From Paraburkholderia graminis C4D1M (lineage in GTDB: Bacteria; Pseudomonadota; Gammaproteobacteria; Burkholderiales; Burkholderiaceae): a stretch of DNA of 48,630 nucleotides. Location: NCBI RefSeq assembly GCF_000172415.1, contig NZ_ABLD01000031.1:1-48630 (forward strand). Direction: 5' to 3'. The notes beneath the pieces are model-generated. The model ran no database searches. It had not been told where the DNA came from and was given only the letters and a program-made list of their open reading frames with translations. The translations under genes and the position numbers were made by a program. Shown here piece by piece: positions 1 through 8,200 of this stretch. Positions within the stretch are counted from its first letter, which is position 1, and every line of letters starts with the position of its first letter.

Positions 1-90
1 TCGGCGGGCGCGGGTACGTCGGCTGCGGCAAACGCGGCGGCGGAAAAAAGCCGGCGCGCGCCGCTCGACGATTTCGACTGGGACATGTGA
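1..90 (+). CDS. C-terminal fragment, probably flagellar hook-length control protein FliK
   Basis: Only the last 29 codons are in the window. They are Ala-rich and end in an acidic tail (DDFDWDM) before TGA at 88-90. The stop overlaps the GTG/ATG start of the next gene, so the two are translationally coupled. FliK is inferred from what usually precedes a lone FlhB-like gene in Burkholderia flagellar clusters. The fragment has no diagnostic motif, so this call rests on context only. Confidence 0.4.
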   Translation, partial: SAGAGTSAAANAAAEKSRRAPLDDFDWDM

Positions 91-461
91 TGAGCCGCAA
101 ACATCGCCGCAGCGCGGCTGCGCTCGTCTACGACGCCAATGGCGGCGATCCCGCGCCGCGCGTGATCGCGAAGGGCTACGGCATGCTCGCCGACATGATC
201 GTGCAGCGCGCGAAGGAAGCCGGGCTGTACGTGCATGAAGCGCCCGAAATGGTCTCGCTGCTGATGCAGGTGGACCTCGACGCGCGCATTCCGCCGCAGC
301 TTTATCAGGCGGTCGCCGAATTGCTGGCGTGGCTGCATCGGCTGGAAAGCGGAGCGGAGCGCGAGCCGCCGCAGGCCGCGTCGGGCAGCGCGAAGAGCGG
401 TGTGGAGGATGTCACCGATGTTGTTGCGGTCGACATCGATGGTGCGGGTGACGGGCGGTGA
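87..461 (+). CDS. FlhB C-terminal-like protein (EscU/YscU/HrcU switch family, stand-alone)
   Basis: A protein of about 123 residues that matches the cytoplasmic C-terminal domain of FlhB, the substrate-specificity switch of the flagellar type III exporter. Recognisable elements are APRVIAKGYGMLA near residue 27, the HEAPEM segment near residue 52 and the terminal IPPQLYQAVAELLAWLHRLE. It has no membrane segments. The NPTH self-cleavage motif of true FlhB is absent, and GGDPAP occupies that place. Such FhlB proteins are usually found beside fliK and may help or modulate FlhB. The start may be GTG at 87 or ATG at 90, and both overlap the upstream stop. The last 35 or so residues are a less conserved acidic tail. 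Confidence 0.8.
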   Translation: MMSRKHRRSAAALVYDANGGDPAPRVIAKGYGMLADMIVQRAKEAGLYVHEAPEMVSLLMQVDLDARIPPQLYQAVAELLAWLHRLESGAEREPPQAASGSAKSGVEDVTDVVAVDIDGAGDGR

Positions 462-507
462 GCTTCGGCGTAACCGCGCCACCACGCAACCATGCAGCGA
501 GCCGCAA

Positions 508-1926
508 TCAAAACCGCATCATCAACCGCAACAACGCATTGACGCGCTTGCCGTACGGTGGCGCGATCCATCCGCGCGCGTTCAGACGCGCCTGCGTCAA
601 CACCGGCTTCATCTTCGAAAACGTCACGAAGCCTTCGTAGCCGTGATAAGCGCCCATTCCGCTGGCTCCCACGCCGCCGAACGGCAGGCTTTCGCAGGCC
701 AGATGCATCAGCGTTTCGTTGATCGCCATGCCGCCCGCGATGGTTTCGTGCGTGACGCGCTCGATGGTCGCGGCGTCGTCCGCATACAGATAAAGCGCGA
801 GCGGGCGCGGCCGTGCGTTTATCCACGCGATTGCGTCGTCGAGCGTGTCATACGCGACGATCGGCAGCAGCGGCCCGAAAATTTCCTCTCGCATCAACTC
901 GCAATCGGCGGGCGCATTCGTCACGGCGACAGGCGGAAAGCGGCGGCTCGCAGCATCCGGCGCGCTGTCGGTGAGCGGATGCAACTGCGCGCCGGCGGCC
1001 TCGGCTTCGTCCGCGAGACGCTCGAGCCGCTCGAAGTGGCGCGGCGAAATAATCGACGTGTAATCCGGGTTGTGCGTGAAGCCGGGATACATCTTCGCCA
1101 TCCGCACGCGCGCCCGGTCGATGAAAGCCTGCTCCTTGCCGCGCGGCACGAGCACGTAGTCTGGCGCGACGCAGGTCTGCCCGGCATTGAGCGTCTTACC
1201 GGCGATGAGGTTATCCACGGCGTTCTCGAAACGCGCGTGCGCGCCGATGATCGCCGGCGATTTGCCGCCGAGTTCGAGGGTGACCGGCGTCAGATGCTCG
1301 GCGGCGGCGCGCATCACATCGTGGCCGATTTTCGTCGATCCCGTGAACAGCAAATGATCGAAGGGCTGCGCGCTGAACGCCGCGGCAAGCGCGGCATCGC
1401 CGTTGACGACCGCGACGTGATCGCGCGCGAAGGTCTGGCCGATCAACTGCTCGAACAACGCGGACGTGCGCGGCGTTAGTTCGGACATCTTGACGATCGC
1501 GCGATTGCCGGCGGTGAGCGCGCTGATGAGCGGCCCGGCGGCAAGCAGCACCGGATAATTCCACGGCACGATGATGCCGACCACGCCAAGCGGCTGCGGC
1601 ACCACTTTCGCGCGGGCCGGCAGCAGCCATTTGTTGGTGCGGCGGCGCTGCGCTTTCATCCACCGTTTGCCGTGGCGCAGGGCCGCGTCGATTTCCTCCT
1701 TCACCAGCAGGAATTCCGCAAGCAGCACTTCCTGTTTCGCACGATTGCCGAAGTCGGCGCTCATCGCGTCGGCGAGCGCGTCGCGATTATCGAGCAGCAC
1801 TTTACGCAGCGCTTGCAGATGCGCCGCGCGCGTTTCCCACGACGGATACGGCGCACGCAAATACGCATGACGCTGATCGCCAAGCAGCGCTTGCAGCGCG
1901 GCGACCTCGGGCAGATCGTTCTTCAT
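508..1926 (-). CDS. calB: Coniferyl aldehyde dehydrogenase-type NAD(P)+ aldehyde dehydrogenase
   Basis: A 472-residue class 3-like aldehyde dehydrogenase that oxidises an aldehyde to the acid with NAD(P)+. The Rossmann part carries GVVGIIVPWNYPV, the cofactor-loop motif FTGSTKIG and the general-base motif LELGGK (Glu about 218). The nucleophile is Cys about 252 in GQTCVAPDY. The C-terminal NETLMHL and LPFGGVGASGMG blocks are also present. Length and motifs fit the family annotated as coniferyl aldehyde dehydrogenase, which includes CalB of ferulate/lignin monomer catabolism, but real substrates vary and include fatty aldehydes. It lies 79 bp downstream of the acyl-CoA dehydrogenase gene on the same strand and is probably co-transcribed. 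That pairing hints at fatty or aromatic aldehyde turnover. Substrate is inferred. Confidence 0.85.
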   Translation of the reverse strand: MKNDLPEVAALQALLGDQRHAYLRAPYPSWETRAAHLQALRKVLLDNRDALADAMSADFGNRAKQEVLLAEFLLVKEEIDAALRHGKRWMKAQRRRTNKWLLPARAKVVPQPLGVVGIIVPWNYPVLLAAGPLISALTAGNRAIVKMSELTPRTSALFEQLIGQTFARDHVAVVNGDAALAAAFSAQPFDHLLFTGSTKIGHDVMRAAAEHLTPVTLELGGKSPAIIGAHARFENAVDNLIAGKTLNAGQTCVAPDYVLVPRGKEQAFIDRARVRMAKMYPGFTHNPDYTSIISPRHFERLERLADEAEAAGAQLHPLTDSAPDAASRRFPPVAVTNAPADCELMREEIFGPLLPIVAYDTLDDAIAWINARPRPLALYLYADDAATIERVTHETIAGGMAINETLMHLACESLPFGGVGASGMGAYHGYEGFVTFSKMKPVLTQARLNARGWIAPPYGKRVNALLRLMMRF

Positions 1927-2005
1927 AGTTCACCACTCCCTGATGAAAGATGCGCTTATTGGTGTTGTTGCGTCGTTGCTTGGTTGCGTGCCGCTGGCTG
2001 CGATT

Positions 2006-3715
2006 TCAAACCGGAAAAGCGCGTTCGACGATCGCCGCGTGATCGAACGTGGCGGGGAGCGTGCCGTAGACGCGTCCGCTTTCGCCGCAGCCATCCGCGA
2101 GACGGGTGGCAATGAAGGCCTCCGCGACAACGGCGGGCGAATGCCTGACGAGCAGCGTGGCCTGCGCGATCAGCACGATCTGCTGCGCGATGCGCCGCGC
2201 CGAAGCCTCGCGATGTTCGGCGGGTCCGTTGAGCGTCGCGGCGAGTTTGCCGAGCGCCGCGCTCAACGCAGGATGCGCGGCGGCATCGGCCTGCCATTGC
2301 GCGAAGAGCGCCTGCGCCGCGTCGGGTTCGCGCTCCATCGCGCGCAGCACGTCGAGGCACATCACGTTGCCCGAGCCTTCCCAGATCGAATTGACAGGCG
2401 CCTCGCGATAGAAGCGCGCCATCGGACCGGTCTCGACGTAGCCGTTGCCGCCCCACACTTCCATCGCTTCGCCGGTGAATTCGAGCGCGCGTTTGCAAAC
2501 CCAGTATTTCGCCGCCGGCGTCACGATGCGCCGCCATGCGCGCTCGGCGGATGCAGCCGCTGAATCGGCGGCGGACGTCGCTGTGCCTGCATCGGCGGAT
2601 TGCTCGAACGCCTGCGCGAGCCGCATGAACAGCGCGGTCGCCGCTTCCGATTCGAGCGCGAGGTCGGCGAGCACATTGCGCATCAACGGCTGATCGACGA
2701 GATTGCGGCCGAACGCGCTGCGATGGCGTGCATGATGAATCGCCTGCACGAGCGCCGCGCGCATCAGCGCCGCGCTGCCGATCACGCAATCGAGCCGCGT
2801 GTAGTTCGCCATTTCGATGATGGTCGGCACGCCGCGTCCTTCGTCGCCGATCATGATGCCGAACGCGTCGAGGAATTCGACTTCGCTGCTCGCGTTCGAG
2901 CGGTTGCCGAGCTTGTCTTTCAGACGCTGGATCTGCACGGCGTTCTTGCTGCCGTCGGGCGTGAAGCGCGGCACGAAAAAGCACGACAGGCCGACGTGAT
3001 CGTGCGTGCGCGCAAGCACCAGATGCGCGTCGCATTGCGGCGCCGAGAAAAACCATTTATGGCCGACCAGTTCATAGGCACCGCCGCGGCCGCCGGCAGC
3101 GATCGCGCGCGCCTGGGTCTGATTGCTACGCACGTCCGAGCCGCCCTGTTTTTCGGTCATGCCCATGCCGATCATCGCGGACGCTTTTTGCGCGAGCGGA
3201 ACATCCCGTGGATCGTGCCCGCGCGCATACAGCTTGTCGCGCAACGTCTCGAACAGTTGAGGCTCGCGCTGCAATACCGGAATGCTCGCGAACGTCATCG
3301 TCAACGGGCACAGCGAGCCGGACTCGATCTGCGCATGCAGGAAGTACCCGGCGCAGCGCGCGGCCATCGCGCCCGGCCGCGGGTCCGAGAACGGCAACGC
3401 ATGCAATCCCTCGCGACGCAGCAGCGCGAGTAGCTCATGCCACGCGGGATGAAACTCGAGCGCGTCGATGCGTTCGCCGCGCGGGCTGTGCGTCGAAAGC
3501 TCGGGCGTGTGACGGTTGGCGAGTTCGGCGAGCGCGAGCGTCTCCGGCGTGGTCAGTGCCGCGCCGTGCCGCAGCAGCGCGTCGCGATGCCATGCGGCGC
3601 CGTCGCGTTCGAGCGCGGCGGATAGCGCGGCGTCGGTGGAAAAGAGGTTGTAGTCCGCGAGCGGCGGCACCTGATTGGTGACCTCGTGAGTCTGGCCGAA
3701 GCTATGGCGTTGCAT
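2006..3715 (-). CDS. AidB-like acyl-CoA dehydrogenase family protein
   Basis: A 569-residue flavoprotein of the acyl-CoA dehydrogenase superfamily, closest in motif order to AidB/isovaleryl-CoA dehydrogenase-like proteins. Visible blocks are FHPAWHELL, the flavin-contact motif TEKQGGSDVRSNQT, GHKWFFSAPQCD, and the C-terminal EVWGGNGYVETGP and YREAPVNSIWEGSGNV. E. coli AidB (541 residues) is induced in the adaptive response to alkylation and binds DNA. Whether this homologue does so is unknown. I chose ATG at 3715 because it sits behind GGAGAC and gives the AidB-like N-terminus (HEVTNQVPPL). Reading upstream to 3748 only adds a basic non-family tail. It is the first gene of a probable two-gene unit with the aldehyde dehydrogenase. 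Confidence 0.85.
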   Translation of the reverse strand: MQRHSFGQTHEVTNQVPPLADYNLFSTDAALSAALERDGAAWHRDALLRHGAALTTPETLALAELANRHTPELSTHSPRGERIDALEFHPAWHELLALLRREGLHALPFSDPRPGAMAARCAGYFLHAQIESGSLCPLTMTFASIPVLQREPQLFETLRDKLYARGHDPRDVPLAQKASAMIGMGMTEKQGGSDVRSNQTQARAIAAGGRGGAYELVGHKWFFSAPQCDAHLVLARTHDHVGLSCFFVPRFTPDGSKNAVQIQRLKDKLGNRSNASSEVEFLDAFGIMIGDEGRGVPTIIEMANYTRLDCVIGSAALMRAALVQAIHHARHRSAFGRNLVDQPLMRNVLADLALESEAATALFMRLAQAFEQSADAGTATSAADSAAASAERAWRRIVTPAAKYWVCKRALEFTGEAMEVWGGNGYVETGPMARFYREAPVNSIWEGSGNVMCLDVLRAMEREPDAAQALFAQWQADAAAHPALSAALGKLAATLNGPAEHREASARRIAQQIVLIAQATLLVRHSPAVVAEAFIATRLADGCGESGRVYGTLPATFDHAAIVERAFPV

Positions 3716-4154
3716 CTGCTGTCTCCGTTCGCCGCGTGTTCGCGGCAAGGGCGCCGGCGCGGGTTTTTTATCGCGCGGCGTTTGCGCTAAGTGGGCGCTT
3801 TGCGTGCGCTGTCTGTGCGCGCTCTATGCGTTTTCGCTGCGGCATCGGCACCCATCGGTGCGCCATCCGTGCGCAGTCGCCAGCATGCGTCCGCGCGGCG
3901 CCGTTTGATTGCGACCGACTCACCGTGCGCCAAAAGCACATCGCTCACGGACCCTGTTTGAATCCCGCAAGCCGCCGCGCGGCGGGCGTCTGCGGGTCTT
4001 TCATCATAGGGGCGCAGGGGCGTTCAGGTTTAGAGTAATCGCTCTGACGTGAAGCCGCCGCGGCCTCCGAACCGTCCCTACAATGCCGGGAAACACACGT
4101 AGACAAGTGTGCACGAGACAGGGTGGGCAGACAACGCACCCATCAGGAGGAGCG
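3716..4154. other. Divergent intergenic region between the acyl-CoA dehydrogenase and GMC genes
   Basis: A 439-bp stretch that must hold promoters for both flanking genes. I see a nested GC-rich hairpin: CCCGCA at 3964-3969 pairs with TGCGGG at 3991-3996, around the 14-bp palindrome CCGCCGCGCGGCGG at 3972-3985. There is a TACAAT -10-like hexamer at 4079-4084, about 70 bp before the GMC start, and a CACAC/GTGTG inverted repeat at 4094-4111. No -35 box is convincing, and short reading frames here look like chance. Confidence 0.4.
4145..4150 (+). promoter_or_regulatory. Ribosome-binding site that fixes the GMC oxidoreductase start
   Basis: A perfect AGGAGG ends four bases before ATG at 4155. 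It rules out the in-frame upstream ATG at 4083, which would add 24 non-family residues. Confidence 0.85.
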
Positions 4155-5813
4155 ATGGAATACGACTACATCATCGTCGGCGCCGGCTCGGGCGGCTGCG
4201 CGCTCGCGAGCCGTCTCGCGGACAACTGTCCCGACGCGACGATTGCCCTGATCGAAGCGGGCCCGCATACAAACCGCAACCTGTTCGTCAACATGCCGGT
4301 GGGCGTCGCGGCGGTCGTGCCGAACAAACTCAAGACCAACTACGGCTATCTGACGACGCCGCAACCGGGACTCGGCGGCCGCCGAGGCTACCAGCCGCGC
4401 GGGCGCGGCTTCGGCGGATCGAGCGCGATCAACGCGATGATCTACACGCGCGGCCATCCGCTCGATTACGACGAATGGGCGCAACTGGGCTGCGACGGCT
4501 GGTCGTGGCAGGACGTGCTGCCGTACTTTCGCCGCGCCGAGGGCAACGAGCGCGGCGCCGATGCGTGGCACGGCGACAGCGGCCCGCTCTCCGTGTCGGA
4601 TCTGCGCTACCGGAATCCGTTTTCGAAGCGCTTCGTGCAGGCCGCGATGGAAGCCGGCTACAAGCCGAACGACGACTTCAACGGCGCCGATCAGGAAGGC
4701 ATCGGCTTCTATCAGGTCACGCAGCGCGATGGCCGGCGTTGCAGCGTTGCGCGCGCTTATATCTACGATCGCGAGCGCGCCAATCTCCATACGATCGCCG
4801 ATGCCACGGTGTTGCGCGTGGTGTTCGACGGCAAGCGCGCGAGCGGCGTGGACGTGGTGCGCGGCGGCCGTCGCGAGACGCTCGCCGCGCGCGCCGAAGT
4901 CGTGCTCGCGGCGGGCGCGTTCAATTCGCCGCAATTGCTGATGTGCTCCGGCATCGGGCCGGCCGGGCATCTGCGAGCGCATGGCATCGAGGTCTTGCAC
5001 GATGCGCCCGAAGTCGGCCAGAACCTGATCGACCACGTCGATTTCACGATCAACAAGCGCGTGTCGTCGATCGAGCCGACCGGTTTCTCGGTGCGCGGCA
5101 TCGCGCGGATGGTGCCGCAGTTCGTCACCTTCATGCGCCACGGCCGCGGCATGCTGTCGAGCAACGTCGCCGAGGCGGGCGGCTTTTTGAAGAGCAGGCC
5201 GACGCTCGAGCGGCCCGACCTGCAACTGCATTTTTGCGCGGCGCTCGTCGACGACCATAACCGGCACATGCATTGGGGCCACGGCTATTCGCTGCATGTG
5301 TGCGTGCTGCGGCCGTTTAGCCGCGGCTCGGTGACGCTCGCGAGCGCCGATGCCCGCGATGCGCCCGTGATCGACCCGCGTTTTTTCAGCGATTCGCGCG
5401 ATCTCGATCTGCTTCTGGAAGGCGTGCAGATGGCGCGGCGCATTCTCGACGCGCCGTCGCTTGCGCTGCACGGCGGCCGCGAACTGTACACGCGGCCCGG
5501 ACAATCCGACGAACAGTTGCGCCAGACCATCGCCGAGCACGCGGACACGATCTATCACCCGGTCGCGACCTGCCGGATGGGCGGCGATGCGCGCTCGGTG
5601 GTCGATCCGCAATTGCGCGTGCGAGGCGTCGAGGGACTGCGGATCGTCGATGCATCGGTGATGCCGACGCTGATCGGCGGCAATACGAATTCGCCCACGG
5701 TGATGATCGGCGAACGCGCGGCCGAGCTGATGACGGCGAGCCGTCGCCGGCCGCAGACGGTGGAGCAGGCCGGCGCAGTCGCAAGCGCCGCGCCGACGGC
5801 CAGCGCCGCGTGA
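4155..5813 (+). CDS. GMC-family FAD oxidoreductase (choline/alcohol dehydrogenase type)
   Basis: A 552-residue glucose-methanol-choline oxidoreductase that oxidises a primary alcohol with FAD. The dinucleotide-binding motif YIIVGAGSGGCALASRL starts at residue 4. GMC signature 1 is at about residues 78-101 (RGRGFGGSSAINAMIYTRG) and signature 2 is AGAFNSPQLLMCSGIG. The catalytic His lies in YHPVATCRMG, and the second active-site segment is NTNSPTVMIGERAA near the C-terminus. The motifs fit both choline dehydrogenase (BetA) and AlkJ-like alcohol dehydrogenases. With no betB or betI beside it, a general alcohol dehydrogenase is more likely than a glycine-betaine role. The divergent aldehyde dehydrogenase could take the product aldehyde onward. 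This link is inferred from position. Confidence 0.88.
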   Translation: MEYDYIIVGAGSGGCALASRLADNCPDATIALIEAGPHTNRNLFVNMPVGVAAVVPNKLKTNYGYLTTPQPGLGGRRGYQPRGRGFGGSSAINAMIYTRGHPLDYDEWAQLGCDGWSWQDVLPYFRRAEGNERGADAWHGDSGPLSVSDLRYRNPFSKRFVQAAMEAGYKPNDDFNGADQEGIGFYQVTQRDGRRCSVARAYIYDRERANLHTIADATVLRVVFDGKRASGVDVVRGGRRETLAARAEVVLAAGAFNSPQLLMCSGIGPAGHLRAHGIEVLHDAPEVGQNLIDHVDFTINKRVSSIEPTGFSVRGIARMVPQFVTFMRHGRGMLSSNVAEAGGFLKSRPTLERPDLQLHFCAALVDDHNRHMHWGHGYSLHVCVLRPFSRGSVTLASADARDAPVIDPRFFSDSRDLDLLLEGVQMARRILDAPSLALHGGRELYTRPGQSDEQLRQTIAEHADTIYHPVATCRMGGDARSVVDPQLRVRGVEGLRIVDASVMPTLIGGNTNSPTVMIGERAAELMTASRRRPQTVEQAGAVASAAPTASAA

Positions 5814-5933
5814 ACGTGTCGGTACGCCCGCTCGAACCGCCGCATTTCCGTCGTCAATTATGAGGGAACCAGTGCGAACGTCGTCTAAATCGTCATAAAT
5901 TGTGCCGTTCCTTTTATGAGACTTCCGGATACC

Positions 5934-5939
5934 TATAAT
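5934..5939 (+). promoter_or_regulatory. Perfect TATAAT -10 hexamer upstream of the DUF937/OmpA gene
   Basis: TATAAT lies in an AT-rich patch 58 bp before the ATG at 5998. No good -35 box is found at 16-18 bp spacing (CTTTTA at 17), so only the -10 is supported. Confidence 0.5.
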
Positions 5940-5997
5940 CGCCGCGCAATTAGGGGCGCGTCAGGTGGCGGGTCCGGGAACTCCAGGAAGCGAAGGC

Positions 5998-7938
5998 ATG
6001 AGCATCAATTTGATTCACGCGATCCAGTCCGCGTTGACGGACGAAGTGGTCGCGCAACTGGGCGAGCGCATCGGCTTGCCGCCGCAAGCGACGCGCGCCG
6101 TGGTGACCACCGCCGCGCCCGCGCTGCTGGCCGGGCTGATGCACAAGGCCGCGACGCTCGAGGGCGCGCGCTCGCTGTTCGCCACCGCCGTCTCGCCCGA
6201 TGTCGACGCGCGAATCGCCGAACAGTTGCCGCATCTGACGGACAGCACGCGCGGCGTGAGCGAACTCGAAGGTGCGGGGCGCGCGTTGCTCGAACGTTCG
6301 CTCGACCGCCGCGCGGAGTCGCTCAGCGACGAAGTCGCCGTGCAAACCGGCGTGCCGGCGCACGCCACGCATGCGATCACGGGCATCGTCGGCGCGACCA
6401 TGCTCGGCATGCTCAAACAGCATCTGCTGAAAAGCCAGGGCAGCGTCGGTCAACTGCCGGCGCTGTTGAGCCATCAGATGCCGCTCATTGCGCCGTATCT
6501 GAACGACCGGCTGCTCGGCGCGCTCGGGCTCGGCACGGTCGGCGCATTTACCGGCGGCGTGCTCGGGCAGTTGAAGGCGGTGTCGGCGCATATCGAGCAT
6601 CCGATGCCGGCGGCGAAACCCACCCCGGAAGTGACCGCGGCGGTTCATGTGCCGGCGGACGCGGTGGTCGGCGAAAAGCGCCGCTCGCACGCGTGGCTGT
6701 GGTGGCTGCTGTTGGCGCTCGGGCTCGGCGCCGCGTTGCTGGCTTATCTGTTTCCGGGCAGCTTCGCGCAACTGCAACACCGTGCTGGCGATGCGGTCGG
6801 TGAGAGCGCGCAACCTGCAGCGGCGCAGCCGGCTTCGGCGGCGGTCGGGGCGTCCGGTGAGCTTGCAGCGGCAGTCGCGGCTAGCGACGGCGTCGCGTCG
6901 ATGGTGACGGGCACCGTGCAGGACGCCGCGGCGTCGGCGGCTGTGGACGCGGCGTCTGCGGCTGCGTCGGCGTCGGCGTCGGTCGTTGCGGCGAGCGGGG
7001 CGGGTGTCGCTGGAGGGGCGAGTGGCGTTGGTGGTGCGAGCGGTGCAAACGGCGCAAGCGGCACGAGCGCCGCAAATGCCGCCAACGGCGCGGCTCGCGC
7101 AAACGGCGCAAGCGACGCGCATCAGCCGGGCGTCGCCGCGGCGCCGTCCAAAAACAGCCAGTTCGCGTTCAGCGTGAACGAAGCGGGCAAGCCGACGTTC
7201 ACCGCGACGGTCGGCAGCGAGGCCGAAAAGACGCAGCTCATCGACGAGTTGACCAAGCGCCTCGGCCAAAACAACTACAGCGCGAACATCACCGTCGACC
7301 CGGCCACCAAGCCGGCCGACTGGCTCGCGCGCCTCGACGGCCTGGTGCCGCTGATGAGCGTGCCCGGCGCGGAACTGAAACTGGACGGCACGCGAATCGA
7401 ACTGAGCGGCGCGGCTGCCAACGCCAAACTGGGCTGGCAGAGCGCACTGAAGTCGCTATTCGGCGCCTCGTACGACGTCGGCGCGTTCGACCCCGAACAC
7501 GCCGTCGAACAGGCAACGGCGAATTTTCGCAGCGCGGTCAAGGCTCTGTTGACGGGCAACCCGACGTGCGTCGCGGCCGATATCGCCAAAGTGCTCAACC
7601 TGCAGGTGATCAACTTCGGAAGCTCGAGCGCGCGCGTGCCGGCGGCGGCTAACGAAGACCTGGGCCAGTCGGCGCGCGTGCTGAACGCCTGCGCGCGCAA
7701 CGGGCGCGTCGCGAAGCTCGAAGTGGCGGGCTATTCGGACAACGTCGGCGGCGAGCAGGCCAATCTGCAACTGTCGAAGGAACGTGCGGAAGCGGTTCGC
7801 TCGTATCTGGTCAAAGCCGGCGTACCGGGCGACTCGCTTCGCGCCCAAGGTTATGGCCAGGCGCACCCGATCGCCGGCAACGACACGGCTAGCGGACGCT
7901 TCGCCAATCGCCGCATCGAGTTCAGCGCGCAGCAGTAA
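5998..7938 (+). CDS. DUF937 - transmembrane - BON-like - OmpA-domain envelope protein
   Basis: A 646-residue protein. Residues about 1-210 are two DUF937-like segments (SALTDEVVAQLGERIGLP and a second copy at SLSDEVAVQTGVPAHA). One membrane helix follows at about 232-252 (WLWWLLLALGLGAALLAYLF), then an Ala/Gly/Ser-rich linker at about 260-385. Next is a BON-like region (FTATVGSEAEKTQLIDEL) at about 390-505. The C-terminal OmpA peptidoglycan-binding domain (INFGSSSARVP, VAGYSDNVGGEQANLQLSKE, RFANRRIEF) fills the last 110 residues. The predicted topology puts DUF937 in the cytoplasm and BON/OmpA in the periplasm, tethering the inner membrane to the wall. I chose ATG 5998 because AGGAAG precedes it. 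An upstream GTG at 5965 adds 11 residues. The function of DUF937 is unknown. Confidence 0.85.
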   Translation: MSINLIHAIQSALTDEVVAQLGERIGLPPQATRAVVTTAAPALLAGLMHKAATLEGARSLFATAVSPDVDARIAEQLPHLTDSTRGVSELEGAGRALLERSLDRRAESLSDEVAVQTGVPAHATHAITGIVGATMLGMLKQHLLKSQGSVGQLPALLSHQMPLIAPYLNDRLLGALGLGTVGAFTGGVLGQLKAVSAHIEHPMPAAKPTPEVTAAVHVPADAVVGEKRRSHAWLWWLLLALGLGAALLAYLFPGSFAQLQHRAGDAVGESAQPAAAQPASAAVGASGELAAAVAASDGVASMVTGTVQDAAASAAVDAASAAASASASVVAASGAGVAGGASGVGGASGANGASGTSAANAANGAARANGASDAHQPGVAAAPSKNSQFAFSVNEAGKPTFTATVGSEAEKTQLIDELTKRLGQNNYSANITVDPATKPADWLARLDGLVPLMSVPGAELKLDGTRIELSGAAANAKLGWQSALKSLFGASYDVGAFDPEHAVEQATANFRSAVKALLTGNPTCVAADIAKVLNLQVINFGSSSARVPAAANEDLGQSARVLNACARNGRVAKLEVAGYSDNVGGEQANLQLSKERAEAVRSYLVKAGVPGDSLRAQGYGQAHPIAGNDTASGRFANRRIEFSAQQ

Positions 7939-8161
7939 GGGCGAGGGCGCCTGAGCCGCGGCCGTAAGGCGGTGCCGTCCGGCGCACAGCAACGATGGCG
8001 GCGCTGAATCACGGGCAGCAGTAAAGGCCGCTGGCGCTCGGCGCGCAGCAGCATGCCCGGCGGCCGCCTCATGCGCAGCAAGAAGGCCGGTCGCGCTTCA
8101 CGCGGAGCAGTAATGCCGGTGGCGCGTCACCGGCTGCAGCAAGGCGGGCGACGCTCAATCC
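7927..8161. repeat. Degenerate tandem repeat, about 29-bp unit, eight copies
   Basis: The array begins inside the last codons of the OmpA-family gene (GCGCAGCAGTAAGGGCG, with the TAA as its stop) and repeats downstream. Unit starts are near 7927, 7956, 7982, 8013, 8041, 8073, 8102 and 8131, and unit lengths run 26-32 bp. The core is GCGCAGCARTAAGGCCGG followed by a GCGC-TCAC half. The two cleanest units (8073-8101 and 8102-8130) differ at about six of 29 positions. No reading frame or coding signal runs through it. It looks like repeated duplication of the gene's 3' end followed by decay. Confidence 0.75.
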
Positions 8162-8169
8162 CAACCACC

Positions 8170-8197
8170 ATGCCGCCCGGCTCCCGCCGGGCGGCAT
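8170..8197. terminator. Bidirectional hairpin terminator between the OmpA-family and LysR genes
   Basis: A perfect 12-bp stem: ATGCCGCCCGGC (8170-8181), loop TCCC, and GCCGGGCGGCAT (8186-8197), then TTTCTCATT. It stands between two convergent genes, three bases from the LysR stop. The T tract is short, but the stem is very stable. Confidence 0.75.
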
Positions 8198-8200
8198 TTC

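Noticed and set aside
2006..5813. A bet (glycine-betaine) operon because of the choline-dehydrogenase-like GMC gene
   Set aside because: No betB, betI or choline transporter is adjacent, and the aldehyde dehydrogenase is of the coniferyl type, not betaine-aldehyde type.
7927..8161. The 29-bp repeats as a CRISPR array
   Set aside because: The units abut without unique spacers, are poorly conserved, and there are no cas genes in the window.
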